A stretch of DNA of 35,290 nt from Flavihumibacter sp. CACIAM 22H1 (lineage in GTDB: Bacteria; Bacteroidota; Bacteroidia; Chitinophagales; Chitinophagaceae), in the NCBI RefSeq assembly GCF_001601815.1, contig NZ_LUKG01000002.1, positions 75,053 to 110,342 of the forward strand. Direction: 5' to 3'. Of the stretch, positions 25,845 to 35,197 are shown piece by piece. The notes beneath the pieces were generated by a model. The model was given only the letters and a program-made list of their open reading frames with translations, was not told where the DNA came from and ran no database searches. The translations under genes were made by a program, and so were the position numbers. The number at the start of each line of letters is the position of its first letter. Within the stretch, counting starts at the first letter, position 1.

Positions 25845-27026
25845 TTAGTTCAGAAAGGGGTGTCTCTTAAAAGGCAGCTGGCTATCAAAAAGAAGTCGCC
25901 AGGTAATTAGTTTTCTGCTTTGGGTGGCTCCCAGGTTATGGGAAATATTGATCATTTTTTGGTTAAAATCGCCCTGCCACATGAGTTCCAGTTCCTTGTA
26001 GCGGCCTTGTTTTTTGATCACTTTCTCCGCTTCTACAATCATGTAATAATCAATGCCTGTGCCCTGGAATTCTGGTACAATTCCATAAATTATACCGATG
26101 AAACGGTTGCAGGTTCCTGTTCTCAGGTGATAAAGCAGGCGCAATTTATTCAGCCAGTTCAGTTTGCCGTTGAATTTCCGGAAAATCTGGTTCAGGTCCG
26201 GGATATTGATCCACATAGCAATTGGTTCATTGTTATGGTAGGTGATCCAGGCAATGGTTTCATCCATGATAGGCTGCATGCTATGAAATAAGCGGATGGC
26301 CTGTTTATCAGACATTTCCTTGTTGCCTTCATGTTTTGCCCAGGCTTTATTATAGATTGTACAAAAATCGCGGGCAGCCTGGTCCAGTTGGTTTTTTCGG
26401 ATCATTCTTGCCTGGATAGCAGGTTGGGCTTCAAATTTTTTATGGGCTTCGTAAAACTTGGGTTGTAATTGGGTGGCATTGCCCGCCACTTCCATCCGAA
26501 AACAGAGCTGGTTGTAAAATACCTGAAATCCGTAGTTTTCGAAGAGTTGTTTATAATAGGGCGGATTGTAGTTCAACCCATACGGGGGCGATTGAAAGCC
26601 TTCCACCAGCAGCCCCCAGAACTTATCGCGCTCTCCAAAATTAATGGGGCCGTCCATGCCGAGCATTCCATTTTCGGTTAGCCATGTACGTGCGGTATCA
26701 AACAACAGGTTGGCGGCATCCTGTTGATTAATACAATCAAAAAAGCCAAATCCTCCTATGGGGCCGGGGTCACCTTTAGACCGGTATTTGGGGTTCACAA
26801 AAGCGGCAATTCTCCCTGCAAAACGACCATCTTCCTGTTGCAACAACCAGCGCTTTGTTTTACCCTGGCGAAACAATTTATTTTTTGACGGATCAAATAC
26901 TGCTTCCACGTCCTGCTCTATAGGAATAATAAAGGCAGGGTTCTGCCGGTTCAGTTCTATATGTACCTGCAGGAATGCTTTGACCAGTTGGCTATCGTCT
27001 ACCGCTACAATTTTCATGCTGTTCAT
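25845..27026 (-). CDS. YghO-like GNAT-family acetyltransferase, copy 2
   Basis: A 393-residue paralogue of the next gene downstream, collinear along its length: both have the L-x-N-R/N-PN/AFI start, GGFGFFDCINQQDAANLLFDTA, and MDGPINFGERDKFWGL. The copies have diverged clearly, which argues for an old duplication and possibly different substrates. ATG 27026 overlaps the stop of the AI-2E transporter gene by four bases (27023-27026); a second ATG nine bases in is an alternative start. Function beyond the acetyltransferase fold is unknown. Confidence 0.78.
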   Translation of the reverse strand: MNSMKIVAVDDSQLVKAFLQVHIELNRQNPAFIIPIEQDVEAVFDPSKNKLFRQGKTKRWLLQQEDGRFAGRIAAFVNPKYRSKGDPGPIGGFGFFDCINQQDAANLLFDTARTWLTENGMLGMDGPINFGERDKFWGLLVEGFQSPPYGLNYNPPYYKQLFENYGFQVFYNQLCFRMEVAGNATQLQPKFYEAHKKFEAQPAIQARMIRKNQLDQAARDFCTIYNKAWAKHEGNKEMSDKQAIRLFHSMQPIMDETIAWITYHNNEPIAMWINIPDLNQIFRKFNGKLNWLNKLRLLYHLRTGTCNRFIGIIYGIVPEFQGTGIDYYMIVEAEKVIKKQGRYKELELMWQGDFNQKMINISHNLGATQSRKLITWRLLFDSQLPFKRHPFLN

Positions 27027-28105
27027 TTTTGATCCTTGCCTAAAAACGGCAAGTTAAAACGAACAGGTCTATTTTTCTTTCTTTTTACAACCGGAGTGTC
27101 CATTTGATATTCCCAATAATAAATTTTTAACAATATCAGAAAATAGGAAATCAGTAATGGTCCGAAAATCAGGCCCGGTAGTTGAAAGAATTTTAAACCC
27201 ATGATTACACCCAAAACGGTTACAATAGGGTGGGTGTCTGCCATTCGCTTGGCCAGCAGGAACCGAACCACATTGTCGACACTACCCATTATGATGGCGC
27301 CCCAGCCGACTACAAAAAAACCTTGCCCTACATGACTGGTGGCCATCAGGTAAACTGCTACAGGAATCCAGACGATGGCACAGCCTACAATCGGTATAAT
27401 AGAAGCAAAGCCGGTGATAATGGCCCAGAACCCTGCTTCGGGCAGATGCACCACTTTATAAGCGGCATAACCTGTTAAACCCTGCGCTATCGCAATCATC
27501 GGAACGCCTACTGCGTTGCTGAAGGTCTGGGCAACGAGTTCATTGCCAAATATTTCGATTTTCTGACGGGGGAAAGGCAGGTAAAAAATGATAGCAGCTT
27601 CCATCCTGTTTACGTTGATGATCATGAAGTAGAGAAAGAAATACATCATGGTTATGGTGCTGAAAAAATTGAGGCTGTTATTCAGGACGGCTGTCATTAG
27701 ATTGGTGGCCGTGGTTTGAATTTTTTCCATATTGGAAGGGGAGAGCAGTTGAACGCCAAACCTGTCTGAAACCTGGTTGTCGAAATTTTTCAGGGTTTGC
27801 ATGATCAGGTCTGGGTTCTCCAGGAAGTTGGCGATTTTTTGATAAACCATGGTAACAAAAAGGGTAAGGGGTGCCATAATAATAATCAGGGTCATTATTA
27901 TGATGGTAACAGCGGTCAGCGATTTGCCCCAGCCTTTCTTTTTGATCAGGTATTCGGTAATGGGTTTGGTGAGTACATAAAACATAACCGATGCCAGGAA
28001 TGCGGTAAAAAATTCAATCAGGCTGTATAACAGCATGAGTGCAAATACGATGATAATGGCCAGAAAGAAATAGCGGTTAATTTTGTGGTCCGGTCTAATT
28101 TCCAT
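27023..28105 (-). CDS. AI-2E/PerM family transporter (UPF0118)
   Basis: ATG 28105 is chosen (MEIRPDHKINRYFF); the longer frame to 28147 would need a TTG start. The 360-residue protein has about eight membrane helices: two at the N terminus (12-55), one near 65, a periplasmic or cytosolic segment rich in Asn/Gln, then a C-terminal bundle with GFASIIPIVGCAIVWIP and MGLKFFQLPGLIFGPLLISYFLIL, typical of the family. Members export small molecules or act as antiporters; the AI-2 label is historical and the substrate here is unknown. It is first in the minus-strand operon leading to dnaX and porT. Confidence 0.9.
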   Translation of the reverse strand: MEIRPDHKINRYFFLAIIIVFALMLLYSLIEFFTAFLASVMFYVLTKPITEYLIKKKGWGKSLTAVTIIIMTLIIIMAPLTLFVTMVYQKIANFLENPDLIMQTLKNFDNQVSDRFGVQLLSPSNMEKIQTTATNLMTAVLNNSLNFFSTITMMYFFLYFMIINVNRMEAAIIFYLPFPRQKIEIFGNELVAQTFSNAVGVPMIAIAQGLTGYAAYKVVHLPEAGFWAIITGFASIIPIVGCAIVWIPVAVYLMATSHVGQGFFVVGWGAIIMGSVDNVVRFLLAKRMADTHPIVTVLGVIMGLKFFQLPGLIFGPLLISYFLILLKIYYWEYQMDTPVVKRKKNRPVRFNLPFLGKDQK

Positions 28106-28171
28106 GTTGGGGTTATTTGTCCAGGGGGAAGTTGTAATTTTAAACAAGTTAGTTCTATAAAATAGTATGCC

Positions 28172-28420
28172 ATGAATGATCAGTCAAAATTTATTGCAGG
28201 TTTACTGCTGGGGGCAGCGGCCGGCGCGGCGCTTGCCTATTTGTTGACCAGTGACAAAGGGAAAGAGTTGGTAAGTGAATTTAAATCCGCGGCTGCGGCT
28301 GCCGGGGAGGATGTGAAAGCTACGGCGCAGCAGTTGGAGACGGAGTTGAATGAAGCGGTGGAAAAAGGCAGGCAATGGGCCAGTGACCTGCAGTCAAAGG
28401 CTAATTCATTTACTTCCTGA
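28172..28420 (+). CDS. YtxH-domain small membrane-anchored protein
   Basis: An 82-residue protein: one hydrophobic Gly/Ala helix (IAGLLLGAAAGAALAYLLTS) followed directly by an amphipathic, charged helix rich in Ala, Glu and Lys, ending FTS. This is the YtxH layout, found in general-stress proteins of many bacteria. It is the first of three small genes; the next ATG follows after ten bases. The gene diverges from the AI-2E transporter gene, 66 bases between the starts. Confidence 0.85.
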   Translation: MNDQSKFIAGLLLGAAAGAALAYLLTSDKGKELVSEFKSAAAAAGEDVKATAQQLETELNEAVEKGRQWASDLQSKANSFTS

Positions 28421-28430
28421 TACTGCCCTT

Positions 28431-28814
28431 ATGAAGGAAGAACAGGAACCCGGTTATTTCGAAAAAATGGAGCTGCTGCTCCAGCAATACGTTAATAACC
28501 GCTTGCAGTTATTCAGGTTGCAGGCTGCGGAAAAAGCCGCCCGACTGGGGGCGCTTGCCCTGGTATTGGTGTTGATAGCGGGTATGGTTTTATTTGTCCT
28601 GCTTTTTATCAGTATTATGGCGGGTTATTTCTTTGCGGAGCTGACAGGCAGTTTGTTTTATGGCTTCGGTATTGTTACAGGGTTTTATCTACTGGTGCTG
28701 GTGATATTGCTGTTGGTGCGCCGGAAATACCTGGAGCCCTTCCTGGTAAATACTTTTATACGTATTTTTTTAGAGAAAAAAAATGAGCAGGATGAGGAAG
28801 AGCCCACAGTATGA
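28431..28814 (+). CDS. Holin-III-like ('phage holin family') membrane protein
   Basis: ATG 28431 gives a 127-residue protein beginning MKEEQEPGYFEKMELLLQQ, which fits; upstream codons of the longer frame overlap the YtxH gene and look non-coding. An N-terminal amphipathic helix is followed by two strong membrane helices (about 45-70 and 75-100) and a charged tail (EKKNEQDEEEPTV). This matches the PF07332-type family, which despite its name is chromosomal and occurs next to YtxH genes. No phage genes are nearby. A structural or stress role in the envelope is inferred. Confidence 0.82.
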   Translation: MKEEQEPGYFEKMELLLQQYVNNRLQLFRLQAAEKAARLGALALVLVLIAGMVLFVLLFISIMAGYFFAELTGSLFYGFGIVTGFYLLVLVILLLVRRKYLEPFLVNTFIRIFLEKKNEQDEEEPTV

Positions 28815-29157
28815 GCAGCCAGCAATAAGCAACCTGGAAGAATTAAGGGCTGCAAAGCAGGCCTTAAGGGCTTCTATCCGGGAGCAGGAGCAGGATTTGC
28901 GCGAGCAGGTGAAATTGCTTCCTGCGGAGTCGTTAAAAGCGGGGGTTGGCCACTTGTTTACCGGAAAAGCCGGTGCTGCTGTGGTGGGTCCATTGGCCGG
29001 GCTGGCGGTTTCAGCCGGTTCAGCCCTGCTGGGCACCTATTTTACTAAAAAAGCAACGGCTGCTGTTGCCGGCAAACTGGGGCTGAATCTTGCCAAGACC
29101 GGTTTAGTGGCGCTGGCGCCGGTTTTACTGAAACGTTTTGCGAAGTGGTTCCAGTAG
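28783..29157 (+). CDS. Small hypothetical protein of the YtxH/holin trio
   Basis: A 124-residue protein starting at ATG 28783 (a second ATG at 28792 is possible), overlapping the holin-like gene by 32 bases. A charged helical N terminus (LEELRAAKQALRASIREQEQDLREQVKLLP) leads into a Gly/Ala-rich hydrophobic stretch (AAVVGPLAGLAVSAGSALLGTYF) and an amphipathic basic C terminus ending KRFAKWFQ. It is probably membrane-associated. Its TAG and last two codons lie inside the 52-base palindrome. No family name is offered. Confidence 0.7.
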   Translation: MSRMRKSPQYEQPAISNLEELRAAKQALRASIREQEQDLREQVKLLPAESLKAGVGHLFTGKAGAAVVGPLAGLAVSAGSALLGTYFTKKATAAVAGKLGLNLAKTGLVALAPVLLKRFAKWFQ

Positions 29158-29200
29158 ACGTCAGACAGGTGTTAGAACACCTGTCTGACGTCTACTGGAA
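29149..29200. repeat. Perfect 52-base palindrome spanning both stop codons of convergent genes
   Basis: Two 25-base arms (29149-29173 and 29176-29200) are exact reverse complements around AG. Each arm begins with TTCCAGTAG read toward the centre, so both flanking genes end in Phe-Gln-TAG. It could act as a two-way transcription terminator, although neither side has a T-run, or be a copy of a dispersed palindromic element. Confidence 0.9.
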
Positions 29201-30817
29201 TAGTTTCTTCATCATTTTTTCATCATGCCCGTAGATGTCATCGCGGAAATTCAAACGCCCTTCCCGGTCTACCCAGGCGGTGAAATAGCCAATAAAAACC
29301 GGTACCTCTTTTTTCAGGGTAACAAATCGCTCCTTACCCGCATTCATGGCTTTGGAAATACTCTCTTTGTTCCAGTTGCTGTCTGCACGCAATAACCAGT
29401 CAGCCAGCCACTCCGGTTCCGCTACCCGGATACATCCATGGCTGAATGCCCGTTTATCTTCATTAAATAAACTTTTACTCGGCGTATCATGCAGGTAAAT
29501 ATTATAGTTGTTCGGAAACAAAAACTTTACCAATCCGAGTGAGTTCTTAGGCCCTGGTTTTTGCCGTACCTGCCGGTTCCCAAACCATTCCATATTATGC
29601 TGTGCCAGGTAATTTGGATTACGTGCAATGCCCGGTAACACTTCTTTTTTGAGAATGCCGGGAGGAACATTCCAATAGGGACTAAATACTACATATTTTA
29701 ACCCCCCGGTAAAAATTACGGTACTGTTGGTAGAACTGCCGACTACTACATTCATGTGATGGGTGTATTGGCCGTTCTCATAAACATGCAGCTTAAATTC
29801 CGGAATATTTACAAGCAGGTAGTCGGAGCTGGGTTCTTCCGGTACCCAGCGGATCCGTTCCATATTCACCAATATCTGCCGGATGCGCCGGTTGATCGGC
29901 TGGCTTAGTTCACGTAATGTGGCGCCCCCGATTACCCCATCCTGTTTAATACCATAGCGTAACTGAAAACGTTTTACGGCCAGTTCCAGGCTTTCATCAA
30001 ACAGGTTACCGGAGTCGGCAACAGGCAAATCACCCAATAGCGCCAGTTTATTCTTCAATTGAATAATAGCATTGCCCGTATCCCCTCTCTGTACTTTCTT
30101 TTCTTTGATTACAAGGGGCGTCCAGGAACTGAGCCGTTCAATTTCATAATATCGTTTCAATTGATCACGTAACAAGCCATATTGCCGGTTAACCGGTTCA
30201 TACCGATCAATATCCTTCCCTTTTTCCTTCACCAGGGTATCGAGCATGGAAAGAATATCAACCCGTTTGCGGGGTATAAACCAGTTCAGGTCGCGGGCGT
30301 CGAGCCGGTGATTACCCATATAAGCCTGTGCCGCGTAGCGCAGAAATTGTAGGGTCATGGCCCATTCTACCTGCAGCCTGGCTGAGTCAGGAACCGCCTT
30401 CATGCCGTTTACCTGTACCGAATCTGCCCAGGCCTGTAAATAAGGATTATAAATGGAACTGTCTCGGCTAAGCTCCATATAACCTGCCTGCAGGTTCCAG
30501 AAATGGAGCGATTGTTCCGCCACCCCGGAACTGTCAAACCAGGCAAATTGGTAGTTCCGCTGATTATAAAAGTTCCGCACCAATTGACGGGCTGTATCCG
30601 GCATACTTTTTCTTTCCAGGTACTGTTCTAAAGCCGTGCTGTCAAAAAAAAGCGTAGAAAAGGCATTGGACCTGGAAATAGCGGTATCCCGCTGCACAAT
30701 GGTTTGCCCGTTGGCCGGGGTTTCCTTACAGGCCCCCATTAGAAATAGAATACCGGCAAACAGTAAAAAAAACAGGGGCCCGCCGGTGCCGGAAAGGTAT
30801 CTTTGCTGCCGATTCAT
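29192..30817 (-). CDS. L,D-transpeptidase lipoprotein (YkuD domain, YcbB type)
   Basis: A 541-residue envelope enzyme expected to form or remodel peptide cross-links in peptidoglycan. The N terminus carries a membrane signal with lipobox FLMGAC (Cys30). The long middle region (60-230) resembles the scaffold domain of YcbB-type enzymes, then a peptidoglycan-binding domain (about 242-305) and the YkuD catalytic domain (330-480) with the active site SHGCIRV: His460, Cys462. Layout and length suit YcbB. ATG 30817; its stop lies in the 52-base palindrome. Confidence 0.93.
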   Translation of the reverse strand: MNRQQRYLSGTGGPLFFLLFAGILFLMGACKETPANGQTIVQRDTAISRSNAFSTLFFDSTALEQYLERKSMPDTARQLVRNFYNQRNYQFAWFDSSGVAEQSLHFWNLQAGYMELSRDSSIYNPYLQAWADSVQVNGMKAVPDSARLQVEWAMTLQFLRYAAQAYMGNHRLDARDLNWFIPRKRVDILSMLDTLVKEKGKDIDRYEPVNRQYGLLRDQLKRYYEIERLSSWTPLVIKEKKVQRGDTGNAIIQLKNKLALLGDLPVADSGNLFDESLELAVKRFQLRYGIKQDGVIGGATLRELSQPINRRIRQILVNMERIRWVPEEPSSDYLLVNIPEFKLHVYENGQYTHHMNVVVGSSTNSTVIFTGGLKYVVFSPYWNVPPGILKKEVLPGIARNPNYLAQHNMEWFGNRQVRQKPGPKNSLGLVKFLFPNNYNIYLHDTPSKSLFNEDKRAFSHGCIRVAEPEWLADWLLRADSNWNKESISKAMNAGKERFVTLKKEVPVFIGYFTAWVDREGRLNFRDDIYGHDEKMMKKLFQ

Positions 30818-30880
30818 ATAGAGATGAAGTCAATGGTTAGGGATAAAGATAGGAATCCTTCAATTTCCTTGTTGAAATGA

Positions 30881-32449
<1,569 letters not shown>

Positions 32450-32484
32450 GACAGGCTTTGTTCCGAATCAATTGAACCGAACGT

Positions 32485-32748
32485 ATGAATTTAGAAATAT
32501 TGACCCCCGAACGTAAGCTCTATTCAGGTGATGTGTACGGTGTACAATTGCCTGGGGTAGATGGTTTGTTTGAAGTTCTCGAAAAACACGCCCCCATGGT
32601 TAGTGCCCTGAAGGCTGGAAAGCTGAAAGTGTTAAAAGACAAACAACAGTCTGACACAGAACAGTTCTCTATCCAGGGCGGCTTTGTGGAAGTTTTTCAG
32701 AATAAGGTAACCGTTTTAGTTGAAGGGGCCATACCTATGAATGATTAG
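32485..32748 (+). CDS. atpC: F1Fo ATP synthase subunit epsilon (short form)
   Basis: An 87-residue protein containing only the N-terminal beta-sandwich (MNLEILTPERKLYSGDVYGVQLPGVDG start, QGGFVEV in the middle). The C-terminal helical hairpin that inhibits ATP hydrolysis in Escherichia coli is absent, as I recall for Bacteroidota epsilon subunits. It links the rotor to the c-ring. A strong terminator follows within about 30 bases. Confidence 0.95.
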   Translation: MNLEILTPERKLYSGDVYGVQLPGVDGLFEVLEKHAPMVSALKAGKLKVLKDKQQSDTEQFSIQGGFVEVFQNKVTVLVEGAIPMND

Positions 32749-32776
32749 ACAACCAAATGTCTTTTTGAATAACTAG

Positions 32777-32807
32777 TCCCGCAGTGTAGTAAGCTGCGGG
32801 ATTTTTT
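32777..32807 (+). terminator. Rho-independent terminator of atpDC
   Basis: TCCCGCAG (32777-32784) pairs with CTGCGGGA (32794-32801), followed by six T at 32802-32807. GC-rich 8-bp stem, classic form. Confidence 0.92.
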
Positions 32808-32817
32808 CGTTTAATGG

Positions 32818-32848
32818 TTGCAGCTATATTGCCTTTTTACTACTCTTG
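32818..32848 (+). promoter_or_regulatory. Candidate promoter of the MuiA-like gene
   Basis: TTG at 32818-32820 and TACTCTTG at 32841-32848 (one mismatch to TAnnTTTG) are separated by 20 bases, the usual Bacteroidota spacing. It lies right after the atpDC terminator and 14 bases before ATG 32863. Confidence 0.45.
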
Positions 32849-32862
32849 TAAAAAAGAGCTGT

Positions 32863-34719
32863 ATGAAACCAGGCTTGCTATTGCTGTCCGTTTTTTTAGT
32901 TCTGCAGTTTGCGCAGGCGCAATCGAAACGGATTATTGCACCATCAAAAATTGAGGCTGTAACGGTTTTTTTGCAAGGGGCAGAAGTTAAACGTACGGGC
33001 ATGGTGCAGTTGCCGCTGGGCAAATCTGAGCTGGTACTTTCCGGAATTTCCACGGATATTGAAACCTCCAGCGTGCAGGTAAAACTGGAAGGTGACCTGA
33101 CCGTCCTTTCTGTTGGTGTGCGGAAAAACTTCCTGCAGGAGGAGAAAATCAGGGAAGAGCTTAAACAGTTAGAGGAGCAGCTGGAAGGCATGGAGGATAA
33201 ACAGGCCCGCCAGCGCAAGCAGCAGGATGTCCTAAAACAGGAGGAAGCAATGCTGGTTCGAAACCAGGAATTGAAAGCAGGCAATACGGTGCTTAAGCCG
33301 GCCGATCTGAAAGCTGCACTTGATTTTCAACGAGAGCGCCTGGAGGACCTGTACAAACAGCAACTTGACATTGATAAGCTCTTGCTTAAACTTGAAAAAG
33401 AAAAGCAGGTTATACGCAACCAGGTTAATGAAATGAACAGCCAGCGAAATCAGGCTGTGAACGAACTATACGCGGTAGTGGAATGCCGCAAGGCAGCCAA
33501 TGTACCGGTTACAGCAACCTACCTGGTAAACAAAGCGGGCTGGCATCCTTCTTATTCCATTGTTGTAAAAGATATCAGCTCTCCTCTGGAAGTGCAGTTC
33601 AATGCCAATGTGTACCAGTCGAGCGGAGAAATATGGAAAGATGTAAAGCTGTCTTTATCCAGCGGCAATCCCTCCCTGAATAACCAGAAGCCCGAATTAC
33701 AGCCCTGGTACCTGCATTATATAATGCCCGGCATAAGTGCTGCTCCATACAGGGGTTTTTCCAATGGAAATACCCTCCAGGGGCGGGTGCAGGATGTGGA
33801 GGGAAGGCCGGTTAGCGGGGCAACTGTTCTGGTTAAGGGAACTTCCACAGCAACCAGTACCAACGAAAATGGTTTTTTTGCTTTGAACGGGGTGGCAAGA
33901 GGAGCCGTGCTGGTGGTGAGTGGTGTTGGTTACCAACAACAGGAACTGCCGGCTGCAGCAGGTTTTCTGAGTATTTCTTTGGCTCTTTCAGCACAGTCGT
34001 TGGATGAGGTGGTGGTTAGGGGATATGCCTTGCAAGGACAGGTCAGTGGCATTCAAACGGGTAAACGGGAGATGCGGGCAAAGCCCCTGGAGGTTACCAC
34101 AACGTATCAGCCTACTACCACCAAATACGAGATCAGGGAAATCTATACGCTTGTGAATGATGGTAAAATAAACACGATAGATGTTAAAAAATCAGTGGTT
34201 CCGGCCGACTATGAATATTATGCAGCACCTAAGCTGGAGACCGCCGCTTACCTTACCGCCCGATTGGTAAACTGGCAGGAACTGGAACTGATGGCAGGGG
34301 AAGCCAGCCTGTTTTTTGAAGGAACGTTTTTGGGCAAATCCTTTATAGATCCTGCAACGGCAGAAGATACCCTTTATCTATCGCTGGGCAGGGATGCCAA
34401 CGTAATAGTGAAGCGTACCCTGGTAAAAGATTTTTCTTCGAAACGCTTTTTAGGGGGCAATAAAGCAGAAACTAAACAGTTTGAACTAAGTATACGGAAT
34501 AATAAAAAACAACCCATCCGGCTGCTGCTGGAAGACCAGTATCCTTTATCTACCATGAAGGAGATTGAAGTGGAAAGAGAGGGCCAGGATGGTGGCCGGT
34601 TGACGTCTGAGACAGGCGTGGTTAGCTGGAACCTAAATGTGCCCCCGGCCACAGAAGAGAAAAAATCCATTCGGTTTACCGTAAAATATCCAAAAGAAAA
34701 ACGGCTGCAACTGGATTGA
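32863..34719 (+). CDS. MuiA-family DUF4139 protein with inserted carboxypeptidase-regulatory-like domain
   Basis: ATG 32863 gives signal peptide MKPGLLLLSVFLVLQFAQA|Q; the longer frame starts in the terminator region. The mature 598-residue protein has the N-terminal MuiA domain (21-90: KIEAVTVFLQGAEVKR), a long coiled coil (90-205), the DUF4139 barrel start (about 215-285), then a carboxypeptidase-regulatory-like beta domain (304-387: LQGRVQDVEGRPVSGATV ... LDEVVVRGY), and the rest of DUF4139 to the end. The inserted domain ends with the signature otherwise seen before the plug of SusC-type TonB-dependent receptors. Located in the periplasm or outer membrane; function unknown ('mucoidy inhibitor' comes from distant homologues). 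Confidence 0.87.
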   Translation: MKPGLLLLSVFLVLQFAQAQSKRIIAPSKIEAVTVFLQGAEVKRTGMVQLPLGKSELVLSGISTDIETSSVQVKLEGDLTVLSVGVRKNFLQEEKIREELKQLEEQLEGMEDKQARQRKQQDVLKQEEAMLVRNQELKAGNTVLKPADLKAALDFQRERLEDLYKQQLDIDKLLLKLEKEKQVIRNQVNEMNSQRNQAVNELYAVVECRKAANVPVTATYLVNKAGWHPSYSIVVKDISSPLEVQFNANVYQSSGEIWKDVKLSLSSGNPSLNNQKPELQPWYLHYIMPGISAAPYRGFSNGNTLQGRVQDVEGRPVSGATVLVKGTSTATSTNENGFFALNGVARGAVLVVSGVGYQQQELPAAAGFLSISLALSAQSLDEVVVRGYALQGQVSGIQTGKREMRAKPLEVTTTYQPTTTKYEIREIYTLVNDGKINTIDVKKSVVPADYEYYAAPKLETAAYLTARLVNWQELELMAGEASLFFEGTFLGKSFIDPATAEDTLYLSLGRDANVIVKRTLVKDFSSKRFLGGNKAETKQFELSIRNNKKQPIRLLLEDQYPLSTMKEIEVEREGQDGGRLTSETGVVSWNLNVPPATEEKKSIRFTVKYPKEKRLQLD

Positions 34720-34877
34720 CAATAATAGGAATGAGAACCGTTCAAACACTGTTGAATAAACCGTTTTATCACGCTGGCAGGTGATAGGCTCCTTTTGTAC
34801 TTTCACCATAGCATCCGGCCAATTGTTGAGGTAGTGGTAGTAGTGGTATGGCTGGATGGTGGAGTAGTAAGTGGAGC

Positions 34878-34913
34878 AAAAAACCGGACTTCTGTTGAAG
34901 TATCCGGTTTTTT
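34878..34913. terminator. Bidirectional terminator between the MuiA-like gene and the small secreted protein gene
   Basis: AAAAAACCGGA (34878-34888) pairs with TCCGGTTTTTT (34903-34913); inside it CTTC and GAAG pair across TGTT, with a two-base bulge. A/T tracts on both sides suit termination in both directions. The bases between 34720 and 34877 hold nothing else recognisable. Confidence 0.85.
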
Positions 34914-34919
34914 GTTGTA

Positions 34920-35180
34920 TCAGGTTGTTTTTTTCTTTTTCTTAGTTCTTTTGTAGGCAACATATACTTTCTTGCCGTCCTTTAGGTAGTAGCGGCCGCC
35001 TTTTTCTCCTATATAGATTTTTTCGCCATTGGGGCCTTTCATACGATCGTCGACGTTATCCTTGTATTTACTGGTGGCAGTTGGCGAAGTTCCCTGCTGG
35101 GCAAGTGCCCGATTACTGCCGGTTATTGTCAAAAGAAAAAACAATGACAGAACCGGTTTTAAAAAGAGTGCTTTTATCAC
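34920..35180 (-). CDS. Small basic secreted protein, PBCV-basic-adaptor-like
   Basis: An 86-residue protein starting with GTG at 35180; an in-frame TAA lies just upstream, so no earlier start is possible. Residues 1-27 form a signal peptide (LSLFFLLTITGSNRALA|QQG). The mature part carries GPNGEKIYIGEKGGRYYLKD-type Gly/Tyr/Lys pattern, which resembles the short basic adaptor domain first named in chloroviruses, and ends in a Lys-rich tail. Function unknown. The upstream partial gene ends 17 bases before it, so they are probably co-transcribed. Confidence 0.75.
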   Translation of the reverse strand: MIKALFLKPVLSLFFLLTITGSNRALAQQGTSPTATSKYKDNVDDRMKGPNGEKIYIGEKGGRYYLKDGKKVYVAYKRTKKKKKTT

Positions 35181-35197
35181 TGAATTCGTTTATCTGG

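Noticed and set aside
27998-28147. TTG start at 28147 for the AI-2E transporter
   Set aside because: The added residues are not family-like, and ATG 28105 gives the usual start just before the first membrane helix.
28172-29157. Holin-like and neighbouring small genes as a prophage remnant
   Set aside because: There is no endolysin, integrase, capsid or terminase gene nearby, and this holin-named family is commonly chromosomal next to YtxH.
34769-34963. Minus-strand 64-codon frame between the MuiA-like and small secreted genes
   Set aside because: It runs through the terminator hairpin, has low-complexity composition and overlaps the end of a better-supported gene.
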